DNA of 64,000 nucleotides from Macrolepiota albuminosa (GCA_027475525.1 JAMWFC010000077.1:558001-622000); one strand, 5' to 3'; numbered from the stretch's first letter, positions 1 to 11,929 are shown. The notes: a model not told the origin generated them from the letters alone. Made by a program: numbers and translations.

Positions 1-79
1 GCAGAGCTACTGGCCTTGATTGTATGTAAACTGACATTTATTCATCAAGCTACGCGTTGAGACGTATCTTTTGTGATAG

Positions 80-406
80 CGGCTAGGCGCTCTCTACCCT
101 CTCAGTCGCCACCCCCTTGCGGCGGTGGTCCCGTTCAATGTTGCAATTCCCTTAGCGACTCCAGTGACCCTCTTGTCCAGACCTTGTCTGGTCTTTTGGG
201 CATCGTCCTCGGGCCTGGTGGTCTTGGTGTTGGCCTTGGCTGCTCGCCTCTCGGCATTGGGTCCAGTACTTGGTACGTGTCTTACGAAACTATGGCGAAG
301 AACCTTTTTTTACGTCCCTACCATTGTCAGCTCACAGCAAATTGTCTGCTGCAACAACAACAACTTCAATGGACTCATTGCCATCGGTTGTACACCTAGT
401 ACGTGA
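80..406 (+). CDS. class I hydrophobin, 5' end outside or unclear
   Basis: Small secreted amphipathic wall-coating protein. Coding exons at 80-272 and 331-406 are joined across a 58-nt GT-AG intron (273-330). The joined product shows the eight-cysteine hydrophobin pattern: one Cys (CGGG), a CC pair (VQCCNS), a Cys in GLGCSPLG, a Cys in TCSQQ, a CC pair (IVCCNNNN) and a final Cys (AIGCTPST) just before the TGA. The long glycine/leucine-rich stretch between CC and the fourth Cys fits class I. The signal-peptide exon should lie at or before position 1-21; a GT at 22 and an AG at 78-79 make a plausible intron, but the frame of the first 21 bases is uncertain. The family assignment is firm, the 5' end is not. 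Confidence 0.88.
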   Translation, partial: RLGALYPLSRHPLAAVVPFNVAIPLATPVTLLSRPCLVFWASSSGLVVLVLALAARLSALGPVLGTCLTKLWRRTFFYVPTIVSSQQIVCCNNNNFNGLIAIGCTPST

Positions 407-1786
407 ACTAGCATTATCCTAATCCTTCCGACTTACACATTTCATATAGTCAACATCAACCTTTAAACTCATAGTATAGTATCGAGAACGGATGAACGCC
501 TTTTGGACCCCACTTATTGGACTTTAGAGAATATATACTACTCACTCAGTCTTTTGTCTCACTCGTATCCACGCTCGTTTATTTCCTTCTTATCTATCAT
601 GTTACCCAATGAATATCTCTTTTCTCATTAGTCTTAGACACTTGTGAACGGACGGTGAGATATGTCAATGAGATAAGGTACCAAAATCCGTCTCATCGCC
701 TCGGCTTCCCTGTCGGCATTAAGATAGTTGCCTTAGATATGTCAATGAGATAAGGTACCAAAATCCGTCTCATCGCCTCGGCTTCCCTGTCGGCATTAAG
801 ATAGTTGCCTTGTTCTTCGTCTTAATCGGAAAGTCTGCGGTCTGCCGATGCCGCACTAACTGACTTGGCGCGAAGATAAACGGCTGTAACTTCTTGATTG
901 CGGTTCGTCGATGCCGGATAACTTCACTGGGGTTATCATCGAGTATTCCTGACTGTTCTTGGATGGGGACTGCGTGTACCAACACTAGCTTAACTTCTTC
1001 ACCGCGTTATGTGGCGACAGGTTTGAGTATAATACAATTGCGCGAAGTGCTATTAGTTAATAACTTTATTCCTGGTTGCCATTCATGAAGAATCCTCATT
1101 ACTTCATACCAGAATATAAGAAAACAGCTTTATATGCATGATCAATCGGTAAACATTCTTCGCTGTCCTACAAACTCAAGATAGACACACGAGGCGGCGT
1201 CCAAAGAACGTGAGACGGACCTTAGCTTTATTTTTATGCTATCTTACGAGAATTTAGGTACATTGACGCAGTCCATTGGGTTATGGACAAAAGAAGACTC
1301 ACTATAGGAAGAAGAAACAATGAACGACAATGCAATGTCCAAAACCTGACAGCAGGACATCCTATGGACCTGGAGAGGGCAGGCTTGTAGAACGCGGAAG
1401 AACACGGCGATTCATCCAAGAAGAACTGGACCAAGAAACAGGGATTTGGAAAGTAGAACCTCAATTATGGAGCACGAGAAAGCTTTCAAAAGCTTCAATC
1501 ACGTCGTCTGTTGACATGACATGACAAGGCGAATGCCGTGCATGGAAAGCCCTTGAATTGTGACAGGGCCAGACACGAGCTATCAACACATCTGTCGCCG
1601 TTCCAGTTCCCATCCATGGACAAGCGAGACTTGCTGTGAGAGCATCAAGGTGGCCGGAGCTCGGCATTTACCGTCATGAACTTTATCATCACAACTAGCA
1701 AGCCACCGCGGGTTTAGCCGAATACACCAAATTCTCCTTCGATTATTGAAAAACAGAGGCAAATCAAGAGCTCGTCGACCGTCACA
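407..1786. other. intergenic, no recognisable gene
   Basis: Short ORFs on both strands (for example 770-985 on the minus strand) show no motif I recognise. The only clear structure is the perfect 77-bp tandem duplication at 658-811. The stretch just before 1787 is the eL27 promoter and 5' UTR. Confidence 0.5.
658..811. repeat. perfect 77-bp tandem duplication (number 1 of 4)
   Basis: Copy 1 is 658-734 and copy 2 is 735-811. They are identical at all 77 positions, and the match stops at both outer borders. The same period recurs at 37358, 41947 and 43323 in unrelated sequence. Confidence 0.93.
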
Positions 1787-2411
1787 ATGGTAAAAGGTAT
1801 GTTGCATCTTGAAACTATGCGTTGACGCTGTTATTGACAGTGATTCCAGTATACAAGCCCGGCAAGGTACACTGTCTTCATCGCTTCACATCCGGACATG
1901 CGATGTTCATATATAGTGCAGGTCGCAATCGTGCTCCAAGGCCGTCAAGCCGGCAAGAAGGTCGTCGTAATCAAACAGGTCGATGAGGGAACCAAGGAGC
2001 GACCGTACCCCCATGCTGTGGTTGCCGGCATTGAGCGCTACCCTCGGAAAGTTACCAGGCGTATGGGACAGAAAAAACTCGCACTACGGAGCAAAGTGAA
2101 GCCTTTCATCAAGGTGTGTTCGGATTGATCTTTTGTGGACGTGGTGTGGTGATTACATGACATTGCAGGTTATCAACTACTCACATCTGTTCCCCACTCG
2201 TTATGCTCTTGAATTGGAAGGTCTTAAGGGATCTGTGGCTCATGAGACATTCAAGGAGCCTTCACAACGGGAGGATGCCAAGAAGACCATCAAGAAGCTT
2301 TTGGAGGAGAGGTACCTCGGTGGTAAGAACAAGTGGTTCTTCCAGCCGTTGAGGGTAAGTCTCAACTCCTTGAAGCGTGATCGAAACTCATAATCGTCTC
2401 TATAGTTCTGA
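1787..2411 (+). CDS. rpl27: 60S ribosomal protein eL27
   Basis: Component of the large cytosolic ribosomal subunit. Five exons: 1787-1796, 1850-1866, 1922-2113, 2169-2354 and 2406-2411, all with GT-AG introns of about 50-55 nt. The spliced length is 136 codons plus stop, exactly the family length. Diagnostic blocks are the N-terminal [42 protein letters not shown] and the C-terminal [13 protein letters not shown]. The first exon holds only ATG GTA AAA G and the last only Phe plus stop, a layout easily missed by gene finders. An eroded copy of the last third, intron included, lies at 56448-56915. Confidence 0.97.
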
Positions 2412-3214
2412 GCAGCTCTTTGTCGTTGTGATGGTTATGAAGCCATAAAATTCTGTATGCCCCATGACACTATGCCGTGCAACGCCGTACGCAATATCAC
2501 CTTACAGATTGATGTGCGTGTACAATGTGAGTTGTGTTTTGACACCGGTATTGTTTTATTGGTGCCCAAACTGTGTCCAAATCATAATCCACGGTATACC
2601 GCCGCTTCTCATCTTGATATGATTTGTATCTGCCCTGCCACTGAAATTCTGATATGTCCTCTCGTGAAGATTTAGTATCACACATAGCTCCAAAAATGAG
2701 TCTTAAGCTTGCACAAATTACTTGCTTGTTGCTAGACACGAGTTCATTCAGATTCCGATTGATGGTTGCTCAACACTTTGCCTGAAGGTCAACAGCGTAT
2801 GCAATATAGAGGGCGCTCAAAGAGGCATCGTTTTGAGACCTGAGTATGATGGACAGTGCGATAAGTTAGTAATTCTTCACACGAGAAGCCGCCTCCGTCG
2901 TAGCGCGCAGTTATTGTCAAGTGACAGGATATCCGTACACGTATCATATCGTTCCTGAACCCGGTGGTGGATTAACGCCGTCATGTCTCCTGTATTCATA
3001 TCATTTTGATGCTCGTGATCATTGTTTTCATACTTAGAACAGAAAATTTGAAAGAATCAAGAAGTATCACCTGAGCTTCTTAGCTCCGAGTCAGTATAGT
3101 AGCTTGCTGGCGGTTAAATTTTATACCATTCATTCAAATTTAAAAATTATCACCTGAGCAGCTCCAACCTGAGCTTTTCCTATCTTGCTTTCCCTATGTT
3201 GATGCCAACAATAG
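2412..3214. other. eL27 3' region and intergenic
   Basis: No gene recognised. The part up to about 2739 is the source, or sister, of the duplicated segment at 56448-56915. Short ORFs here lack known motifs. Confidence 0.5.
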
Positions 3215-4550
3215 TTGATCTTATCATGGAGTTTGAGCGCAGTTTCCAACTTGCTCTCAACACTCACAATGCACAGTATATTCCAAGGTTTTCTTCTGAT
3301 TTTGGATGTGATAGCTAGCTTTGCTATTACCATACCCTTCGTTGGTGGTTTAGTACGCTACAGAGCACATTATAGTCCGAGAGCTATTCAACTCGAATCT
3401 GAGGACTGTGTCCAAGAAGCGCGCACAGGACCTGCCATCAGCGGTTACTTCACAACTCTAGACAGGGTCTACAAGCTTGAGGTTAGACCATCCTAGCATC
3501 GTATATAAAGCCTATATCGCTTATCATTCTTAATATCTCAGGGATGGGCTGGACTCTACAAGGGCGCAAGTATGTTGGAGATGTTCACCCAAGAATATGC
3601 ATGTGCTAAGCTACTTCTCAGTGCCTGAGATTTTGACGCTACTGTTATTTGCACCCCTCACGATCATACCTATGTTCCTGTATGGATCTGACTCAGGTGA
3701 ATGGCCTGACAGAGCGAATTTCGAGGCACTTGGTTTACTTGTAGGGCTAATATAGAGCTTAAGTCCAAGATGCTGATATTATCGATCTTAGGCATTGGTT
3801 GCTCTCAGTTGTGCCTCCCTCGTTGTCTCACTCCCCATCACGGTTCTGTCATATCGGTAACTCTATACTTTTGGGAGACAGAACAATCTGACTGATTACA
3901 TTCATATTAAGTATCATCGTAACACCATATAAGCTTCCATGGTTTGGTCTTCGGCGGAGTCTTCGTACAGTAATGACTCCCGCCGAGCGTGCTCGGCCGT
4001 GGATATTGTATTTGACCCCTGGATTGCTCGTTGCACAGTTGCTCAAGGTCGGGATTGTCGCACCCGCACTCACAGTACTCCAACCAATTGTTCTTCCACG
4101 TTTACCTCGTTCAGGAAGAGAAGCCGACTCTCTTTTCATTCTTCAGTTTTCAGCATACGTTATTCTGGCTGTACTCGCTACTTCTATCGTCGTACCCTTG
4201 GACATAATCGCAACACGTCTGTCACTCCAACGTAACCATGGGTCGCAGACTGGCTCTCAAGAAGTTCTACATGAGACAGAGCCCGCATTGTCTGTCTACT
4301 CCGCTGACGAAGAAGTTATCGGGTTCGTACAAATTCCTCTGTAAACTCGACGTATTTGTGCTAATATTGTGCATCGTTTGACAGTCTGCGAGACGATAAT
4401 GACCCATACACTAGTTTCGTTAATTGTCTGAAGAGAATGATATCTGAAGAAGGGCGTGCGACGCTGTTCCGAGCCTGGTGGATAACATTCATACCAGTGT
4501 TTGCGGCAGGGTTGCTTGGCGCAGGGAAAAAGTCCAGCTTCCGCACATAG
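3215..4550 (+). CDS. mitochondrial carrier family-like protein
   Basis: Predicted multi-pass membrane carrier of the fungal mitochondrial carrier group; substrate unknown. Six exons with consistent phases: 3215-3481, 3542-3569, 3622-3740, 3792-3856, 3912-4322 and 4385-4550. Visible features: GGLVRYRAHY, then GWAGLYKGAMPEIL across two splice sites, hydrophobic stretches (LLLFAPLTIIPMFL; ALVALSCASLVVSLPITVL), the signature-like PLDIIATRLSLQR, and a C-terminal EEGRATLFRAWW repeat end. The PxDxxxxR and G-L-Y/F-R/K-G/A-W elements are typical of this superfamily. The start is uncertain: I used the first in-frame Met that keeps the N-terminal hydrophobic part. The neighbouring F-box gene converges on it from the right. 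Confidence 0.75.
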
Positions 4551-4789
4551 AGCTATCGACTCGGACACGCATAAGGGTAGGGATGATGCGATCCCAGAGC
4601 TGTCCTACAGGTTGATTATTGAGGTTGAAATCTAGTCAGAATGTCCAATGTCGAAGAATATTTATCTATGTCCACCTTCCTGTATTGTATTTACTGGCCC
4701 AAATTTAGCACCTGCGAGAGACAAGTCTGTGAGGCTCGCTGATCTGAAATTGGAAGTGATATCTTCTGATACTGTAGAATCGTAGGTTG

Positions 4790-6046
4790 TCACAATACAA
4801 TCATCGCAGACCCATTGCCGCCATCGCTCATTTGAGCCCCGACCTCTTCACACACAGCAGTCAAGAGTGGGTCAACTGCCATACCAGGGTTGGAGTAAAG
4901 AGAGCGAACAGATACGGCTCGTAAGGCCTGTCGGTTCTGCCCTCGCAGAAACGCAGCGATCGCCTCAGGTGTCACCGAAGTGCTCGCATGAATGTGTGAT
5001 GCGGGCAGAGCTGTCACCTCGAGCTTCTCAAGAGTCGGCGGGAGATAGGAAAAGATACCTCTGTCTACTGGCCGAGTCGCGTATGAGAACTCCTTTAAAT
5101 TGGGACATGCCTGCAGAACGACCTTTGGGAATTCTGCAGCCTTTGCGGTCCTTGTCAAAGACAGGCGAATGCGGAGCGAACTTAATTGTGCACCCAAATC
5201 GTCAGCCATTAAGAGGTTCGTGACGACGTCGACGTCGTAGTTCGTACGGAGATCCAAAATCGACAAGGAACGCAGGGTCGTTCTTCCTCGTGCATCCTTG
5301 ATGGATGCGAAGAGCTTCCGAAGCCCGTGTGGAGGAGGGTTACCGTGTTGCACTGTCAAATGAACAAGGTTTGGCAGAGAAAGAATGGTCGGAAAATCGG
5401 CAATGTCATCCTTCACAGGTCCGACCCAGTCAATGATCGCAAGGTGGGTAAGTGAAGATCCCAAACTCAAAAGGCTCTGGTATACGCCCGCTTGTAAACG
5501 ATAGCTCGGGACGATGGACAAAGACGTCACGGTCAATGCTAGATTGGGGGTAAATGATTGGAACCAGAAGGGATCGGAAAAGGCCCCATGCTCGCCATGG
5601 CATTCCAGATTCTCAAGTCTGGTCAAAAGACCGAGTACCTGTCCAAGTGCTTCCTTGATGGCGGTGCTGGGCCATGGAGTACGTGGACGCCGACCTTCTG
5701 TGTGGCCAAAGATGACAACTGATCTCATATAAGCGGCGCCGGATCGAAAGAACTCGGTGAGTCGCTCGGGGCAAGTGAATGGGGAGATAGTGATGATAGC
5801 TTCTTGGAAGAAAATGGGCACAATGATGTCATTAAAGGACGAGCATACGAGACGTAAATCAGCGAAGGGTTTTAGTTCAAGCAAAATGGCACGAATATTC
5901 TGGCGCCATGGAAGAGGCAGATAAGGACCGCGAGGAAGGGTGGGGCATAGTAGGCGGAAGATAAGATCGAGGGGTTCGAAGGGAAGATCAGAGGGGCCTG
6001 CGCTTGACGAAGTTGAATTCAACCCGCAGGCGGCCAAAGCTAGCAT
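4790..6046 (-). CDS. F-box domain protein
   Basis: Single-exon gene of 418 codons. The N-terminal part (residues about 20-75) reads as a basidiomycete-type F-box: PFEPLDLIFRLLCP, then an insertion, then LKPFADLRLVCSSFNDIIVPIFF. Downstream there are irregular leucine-rich segments (LSLPNLVHLTVQHG, LRSLSILDLRTN, LSSLRIRLSL, LPPTLEKLEV) as in F-box/LRR substrate adaptors. By family knowledge it would join an SCF ubiquitin ligase through Skp1; the substrate cannot be read from sequence. GC content and intact frame match the other host genes. Confidence 0.82.
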   Translation of the reverse strand: MLALAACGLNSTSSSAGPSDLPFEPLDLIFRLLCPTLPRGPYLPLPWRQNIRAILLELKPFADLRLVCSSFNDIIVPIFFQEAIITISPFTCPERLTEFFRSGAAYMRSVVIFGHTEGRRPRTPWPSTAIKEALGQVLGLLTRLENLECHGEHGAFSDPFWFQSFTPNLALTVTSLSIVPSYRLQAGVYQSLLSLGSSLTHLAIIDWVGPVKDDIADFPTILSLPNLVHLTVQHGNPPPHGLRKLFASIKDARGRTTLRSLSILDLRTNYDVDVVTNLLMADDLGAQLSSLRIRLSLTRTAKAAEFPKVVLQACPNLKEFSYATRPVDRGIFSYLPPTLEKLEVTALPASHIHASTSVTPEAIAAFLRGQNRQALRAVSVRSLYSNPGMAVDPLLTAVCEEVGAQMSDGGNGSAMIVL

Positions 6047-6985
6047 ACGCGTTGCTGAGTACTGAGCAGTTTATAATGTTGGTCGAGATAAGCAGATTGT
6101 CTCCAGAGACTCTTCCCCAGTCACCCTTGATGATTAAAAGTCCGATTAACATTAGGGTCGAACGTTCTACGTTGTTCTTCTCAAAGTGGGCGTTCTTCGG
6201 TGCTTTTGATAGAAAATACGACAATAGTGTTTCCCCGAAGCTCATACGACAACGATAAGATAGCTTAGTTTCAATAGCTTGTAGTGCTCGCCACGCCTCC
6301 CAACTTGACGACTGGCCAAACAGACAAGAAACCTTACAGTACAATCACATTCAGCGGAATATTGCGGAAACAAAAGAAATACACGATATTGTACTGACAT
6401 ATACAGACGAATTTGATATTGATTACTTCAAAATTCACCGGTATCAGCCGTCAACATATATAGGAACGAATATGTCCTCTCTATCTATACAAGGATAGTG
6501 GTTAGTGTCAGCAATTGGGCTTTTCATTTCAGGATAAAGGACTTACTTCACACGAAACGATGGCTAATATCAGACACAAGAGGGGACTCCATGAGCAAGA
6601 CCGATGCAAGGCAAATATGATAGATCATGACAATAGTACCAAAGTGTGCCAAGTGCTCACACTATTGCCATATGGGGGCCACCAGAATGTAGGACAAGAC
6701 TTTCCACTTTGTCATCAAGGATCCATAGAAACAACTGGTCAACATAGGATGCACCTGATCGCCAATAGTAATGGCTCAGACGTATATGAGGTATTAAAAC
6801 ACGTTCGCGAATCACAAATAAAGCAGCAACGGGGCCTCTGGTATTGGTTGGGAGACGAGATAGGTCGGTTGAATAGAGATGAAAGTTATTGATAAGGTCG
6901 AGCGGCCCAGACCGGACCGGCGTTTGGGTAACAAGGGTAATCCGAACTCCGACAGCTTCTGTGCAAAACTCCCTGTGTGCTCGTT
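6047..6985. other. intergenic, no recognisable gene
   Basis: Holds the 5' region of the F-box gene and the sequence upstream of the Vps39-like gene. I looked here for the missing N-terminal CNH domain of the Vps39-like protein and did not find it; the frame leading into 6986 is closed by two TAA codons around 6929-6937. Confidence 0.5.
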
Positions 6986-9790
6986 ATGAGGTCGACGTTT
7001 CCGCGTTCCGGCGTTCTCGTTCTTGGCTCCAATTATGTTCATTCTCTCGTTCCTTCTACGCTTATATCTCAGGTCGAAGCTCTGCTTGAAAGCCACAGAA
7101 TCGAAGATGCAACGGACCTGGCAGAGAGTCAGCGAAAGAAACTTCAAGGGAGCATTTCTATCGATGAGGTTGGTTGGCTGTTCGGTTATTGTACAATATT
7201 CTTAATGTCACATATAAGGCAGATGAGCTACGATATGTTTACCAGCGCATCGGCTTCCAGTGCTTCGCAGAGACTCGTTTTGCAGAAGCCGTGAACTGTT
7301 TCTTTCACGGAGAACTGGACCCGCGTTTGGTCATAAGTTATTACCCCAACTTGCGTGGCTCAATGTTCGCCTCGGATGATTTTATGGATGTATTTGCAGG
7401 CGTAGCAGAACACATGCCGACAGAAGCGTCTGTCGAAGACATCGGTGAGATCTTTTTCTTATGCAATATAACCTTTGCACTTTTTTTTTCAACCACACTA
7501 CCTACTTCCATTGACATATTATCTCTTTCTCTCGTCGCGCGCTCTTGATGTTCCGATTTTGGAACTGATTCACAGTTGTGACGAACCTAGTCAGGAACTA
7601 CTCTCCGCATATCTCACCGAACACGCGTACTGCGCTGCCGACAGCTGAATTGAGGAAGATCCTTGTGGAAGAGGCCAATAAGACCTTGGAATCCTTCCTC
7701 GTGAGATGGCGGGAAAGACGTAAGGCACAAAGTGTGGATGGTCATGCTGCGGGCGGCTCTGCAACACAGGTTAAGGTTGATCCTACGCTTCAGGCACGTT
7801 CACTTGATTTTTTGAAAATCCCTCAATCACTGAACTATATTGTCAGGCTGTAGACACGGTACTCGTGAAACTCTATGTAGAACTCGAGAAGCCTCAAGAG
7901 TTGTACAACGTTTTGCTTGAGCCTCACAACGTGATAATTTCTGAAGTAGAGCCAGTTCTTAAGAGTAACCGTCATTACAATGCACTGTGCATGCTCTATC
8001 GAGAATCGGGTGATGACGGAAAACTGCTTGATGTTTGGTCAAAGTACGCGGTCCTGTCTGCTGCTCTTAGCATACCTGACATAATCTCTTCAGACTCATT
8101 GAAGGCGAGTGGACAGACGACGATATTCCTGATCCGCTGTCAAACATGATTGCCCTACTAAACGAGAAGCGGGACCGCATGTTGACACAACATTGGGGTC
8201 TTTGGCTGACGAAGAGAGATCCTGAAAGAGGTCTACAGGTATACTTGCCCCCTCCCTGTTAATTAGCTATCGCCAACGATATTCTTTGCAGCTTCTCATG
8301 CCTAAAGACACGGGAAAGCGACGGGAAAGGCCTGACGAGGACCTTGCGCTTCTAGAGGCGATCACAGAAGTGAATCGGGAAGCCGGCATGCAGTACCTAG
8401 AATACCTAGTCATACAGCGCAAGAGCTCTGTGTGTCCTTCGCCCATAATCGTCAATCATTTTCCTTCTGACCTTATTCTTATCCAGTCGCGACAGTTACA
8501 CAACATGTTTGCCGCGTCTTGTATTGAACATCTCTCCGCCGCCCTCGCACACGAATCAGTTTCAAAACTATGGCGAGCAAAAGGTGTGTTTTATCATGCT
8601 AACTTTCTACCGGGTATATTGATAAGTGCCCCAGCCGCATCGTATGCGTCAAAACACACCGACACTTCTTTCCTCTCGTACTTTGCCTCAACAACACCAG
8701 CCTCGATAAATAAACGTACTCGCCTCAAAGCTATCCTCTTTCTCGCTGGATCAGGACTCTACGACCCTGCCGTAGTCCGACCGCTGCTCCTTGAGCATCA
8801 GAAAATTCTCAAGGTCGAGCTAGCGATCGTTGATGGTAAAGTAAGCGCGTCCCCCTCATACCACTGGAGTTTGATTTGGAATGATTACCATTAGCTTGGG
8901 CATCACCGTGAAGCCCTCTCAACGCTTGTACACGGCCTCCACGATTCGACATCCGCAGAGATATATTGCACCCTCGGCGGGGAAGTTGTCTCGCCCAAGG
9001 CAGCGCAGACGTTGATAGAGAGTAACGCGGGTCTCGAGGGATGGGCAATGGCGCTGTTTGGTACGAGACTGAAACATGGGGCTGCAGTAGTAGGGATGAC
9101 CAGGCAGAAGAAATCGGAGTTGTTGAAGGTGCTGCTGGAGGTTTATATGAGTGATAGGCGAGCATTTTCTGTGCTGTTGTCGAATTCACGGCTGATTAAT
9201 GACGCTGTTTTTTCGTGGTATGGTTTTCAGAAGCGACAATACCCAGCGTGCTGCCCATCTGATAAACTCTCAGGCTATGAACCTCGATGTGTTAGATGTC
9301 TGTCTATACTCTTATCTTCATTTTTATTTGAACAATAATCATGTGTATTCTGTAGGTTATACCTATCGTGCCTCCAGATTGGCCACTTGATCTGATGTCG
9401 TCCTTTCTCGCGCGCTCGTTCCGACGCACAGTACACGCACGTCATGAAGGCAAGATAATCAAGACAATTAGTTCAGGACAGAACCTCGAGGTACCTTCCA
9501 TTCCTGCTTTCCATCGACCTGTGATCTAATCCCTTATGGTTTAGGTCAAAGATCGGACATGGCTTATACTGAGAGAAGAGGGTGGCATTATTGAAGAGCC
9601 TTTAGAGCAAGACGGTGATGGTGGTGGAGAAGTGGCTGAGCCGGAGAGTTTTGATGAGAAGCAAGGGCTCATCAACGGCGAGAAGATTCCATTGCATCTG
9701 ACAAGCGTTCATGCTGTTAATTATGAGGACGTGCACGTAGAGAAGGCGGAATGGGGTAGAGAAGGAGATGGGGAGCCAAACATTGTCTAG
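6986..9790 (+). CDS. Vps39/Vam6 (TGFBRAP1)-like vacuolar tethering protein, N-terminus missing
   Basis: HOPS/CORVET-type tether acting in endosome-vacuole fusion, by family knowledge. Twelve exons: 6986-7168, 7219-7444, 7576-7793, 7847-8043, 8094-8238, 8292-8429, 8487-8583, 8635-8840, 8895-9178, 9231-9297, 9356-9490 and 9545-9790. Recognisable blocks: LVPSTLISQVEALLESHRIE (end of the CNH part and start of the helical repeats), ADELRYVYQRIGFQCF, GELDPRLVISYYPNLRG (Vps39_1 region), LVKLYVELEKPQELY, WGLWLTKRDPERGLQLLMPK, QYLEYLVIQ, and the C-terminal LINSQAMNLDVLDVIPIVPP with RTWLI (Vps39_2 region). Family members carry an N-terminal CNH domain of several hundred residues; it is absent here. The third intron appears to use a GC donor (CAG|GCACGT); a weaker GT alternative lies 18 nt upstream. 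Confidence 0.85.
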
Positions 9791-10070
9791 ACCTGATCTA
9801 CCGCTTGGTAAAGTCGGTTATTTTGAGTGTTTGCAGCCCTAGCTGCGGTTTGGGTATGTGCAATAGGCCTGGATTGTTGCCGTTCGCTGACCTTGTTACA
9901 TGTGCAGTTTTGCGGTTGTTATAGACTGAAGCTCTGTCTGATTGTCAAAGTCCCGTCTCACGAGATGGAGGAACCTTCGTGGTTCGTGGCAGATTTTCCA
10001 GTTGGTTTATGTCTTTCAATTGTCTCCTTTAATATGCAGTTTTTCCTGCCACTTCTTTCACATGTCTCTT

Positions 10071-10528
10071 CTACCTTGAAACTACATGCTTAGCAGACAA
10101 CTCCTTCCGAAGCCTAGCCTGTGCAATTAAAGCAGCAACATCAAACCCATCCGTAGAAACTTCGTCCTGAGGGATGTACTCCAGATCTGGAAACTTCTGA
10201 CAACGTTCTTCGTAGCGCAAGGTGCTGTTGGTAAGATGGAAAATCGGTAGTTCATTGACTGCAGATGCTAGGATGAATGGAGAACTGAAGCGTTCGCCAT
10301 TGACCGTGAGCGAGTGAGCACCGCTATTTATGACAGACATCTGTCGGTTATCGCCAATATTTGCATAACAAAGGCAATTAGTTCGAATAACTCAGTGAAT
10401 AATTCACGTTCAGTGTCCATGTCGCAATTCGTGATCTGCAGTCCTTTCATCGTGTCCCTGACCTCACATTCCAACAACATCGTTGCCACGGCCTCGTAGT
10501 AGGTGCATGGCAAGGGATCTTCGTTCAC
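10071..10528 (-). pseudogene. divergent, frameshifted member of the two-exon family (copy 0)
   Basis: The frame at 10340-10071 contains the family blocks NELPIFHLTN, RYEERCQKFPDLEYIPQDEVS and FDVAALIAQA. The preceding part of the domain continues in another frame at 10528-10328, so a frameshift separates them at about 10330. No second exon was found. Its 5' end sequence (about 10440-10528) recurs at about 20065-20110 and 23325-23395. Confidence 0.6.
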
Positions 10529-10874
10529 TTGTTTTATTTGTATTTTTATTCACTTGTAGATAACTTTTTACTCAGTTTCACACTACTTTCACTAATCACC
10601 TTTGTTACTTTCCCGTGTATTCCTGTCGTTCTTCCAGATATATTCATCCAAACAAGTGAAAAGACTAGTATTTCAACGTATTATGGAGGATTCGTACGTT
10701 TGAACCACGGGGTGACCTGATACAGGGATCTACGAAGACAAAAATTGACCGGTAGAGTATAGAGTGAATATAGGATTACAGAGTCACTCAGACATGAACA
10801 CGATGATCACTTGTAAAACAGTAAACGTAACAGAGACTTCTTCAACAAGAAAAGTAATCGTAATACCTCTGCAA
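10529..10874. repeat. repeated 3' flank of the two-exon family (unit F)
   Basis: AT-rich sequence with the landmarks ACTCAGTTTCACACTACTTT, GTCGTTCTTCCAGATAT and AGACTAGTATTTCAACGTAT. Homologous stretches occur at about 20110-20230, 21925-22200, 23395-23730 and 52610-52890, always downstream (3') of a family member except at 20.1 kb. It therefore travels with the gene as a block. Confidence 0.8.
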
Positions 10875-11716
10875 CTATACAACCGAAGACATAGCAGCTT
10901 CTCCAATAAGGCCTGCAAGGACCTGGAAGAAATCGATCTCGTTCCAGTCGCAGTCAGGATTGGTAGGGATGTCGATGACTTCGCGGCAAAGTTTAATAGG
11001 CTCCAGCGTCTCGAGACCTTCCTTGAGAGCGGTAACCGTAGCGGACGGAACCCAGCCAGTCAATAGCACCAGTTTTCGGTAGGTGGCGGTGGGATACATG
11101 ACATGGGCCTAAAAAAGCAATCAGGATGAGTGTCGTGCTCAAAATTGAAGAGACCTCGATATACCTTGTAGACTCCATCTGGTCCATCAGAAAACCTCTT
11201 CTGGTTATCAGCCTGTGCTATCAGAGCAGCAACATCAAACGCATCCGTGGAAACTTCATCCTGTGGGATATTCTCCAAATCCGGAATCAGTTCGTGACGT
11301 TCTTCGTAGCGCAAGAGGCTGTGAGTAAGATGAAATATAGGTAACTGATTGTCAGTGACTGAGCAGCCTAGAGTGAATGGAATATCGAAGTATATTCCAT
11401 TAACTACGACCTTGTCAGCGCCGCAATTTATGACAGGAATCTGCTTGTCACGGCCAATCATAGACATGGTATAGTCGGTTATGTCGAATAACTCCGTGAT
11501 TATCTCCTCGTCGCTATACTTCTCACAAATCATCGTCTCCAGGTGATGCATATAGTTCTTGAGTGGTTGATGGTAGGGGAAAACTGGAACACGTCCTCTT
11601 GGACAACGATAAGAAGCAGGTCCAGGGATAATGAGGGCTTTGATGTCTTGTGGTGACCATAAAGCTGGGTCAGATTTATCCAACGAGCGGTTATAAAAGG
11701 GATTGCGAAGAGGCAT
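10875..11716 (-). CDS. uncharacterised two-exon gene family, copy 1
   Basis: Function not recognised. Exon 1 is 11716-11165 and exon 2 is 11108-10875, with a 56-nt intron (donor GTATATC, acceptor TTTTAG), giving about 261 residues. An in-frame codon at 11791 would add 25 residues, but copies 3 and 4 begin near the equivalent of 11716. Conserved blocks: DPALWSPQDIKALIIPGPAS, VFPYHQPLKNYMHHLE, NQLPIFHLTHSLLRYEER, IPQDEVSTDAFDVAALIAQA, then in exon 2 VMYPTATYRKLVLLTGWVP, LEPIKLCREVIDIPTNPDCD and LAGLIGEAA. No signal peptide or transmembrane segment is evident. The second exon looks like a small helical domain. The frame is intact in this copy. Confidence 0.72.
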
Positions 11717-11929
11717 GGTAGGCTTTAAATCAAGGCGTTGGAAGGCGTTGGAATACTTCTCACATATTTGAACCAAACGATGACTAAGCACGGCATTGCT
11801 CTATTTTTCGTCCCTCTGAACCTTCGCCCCTTTATCTGTCATGATACACGTGACAACGATTCGTACTCAGTAGTCAGTAGTGTAGCATTTCCTTTCTTAT
11901 CTTAGTTCATTCTGATTATAGGTATGTCA

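Noticed and set aside
770..985. Small minus-strand ORF overlapping the first 77-bp duplication.
   Set aside because: No motif, and it would change if the duplication is an artefact.
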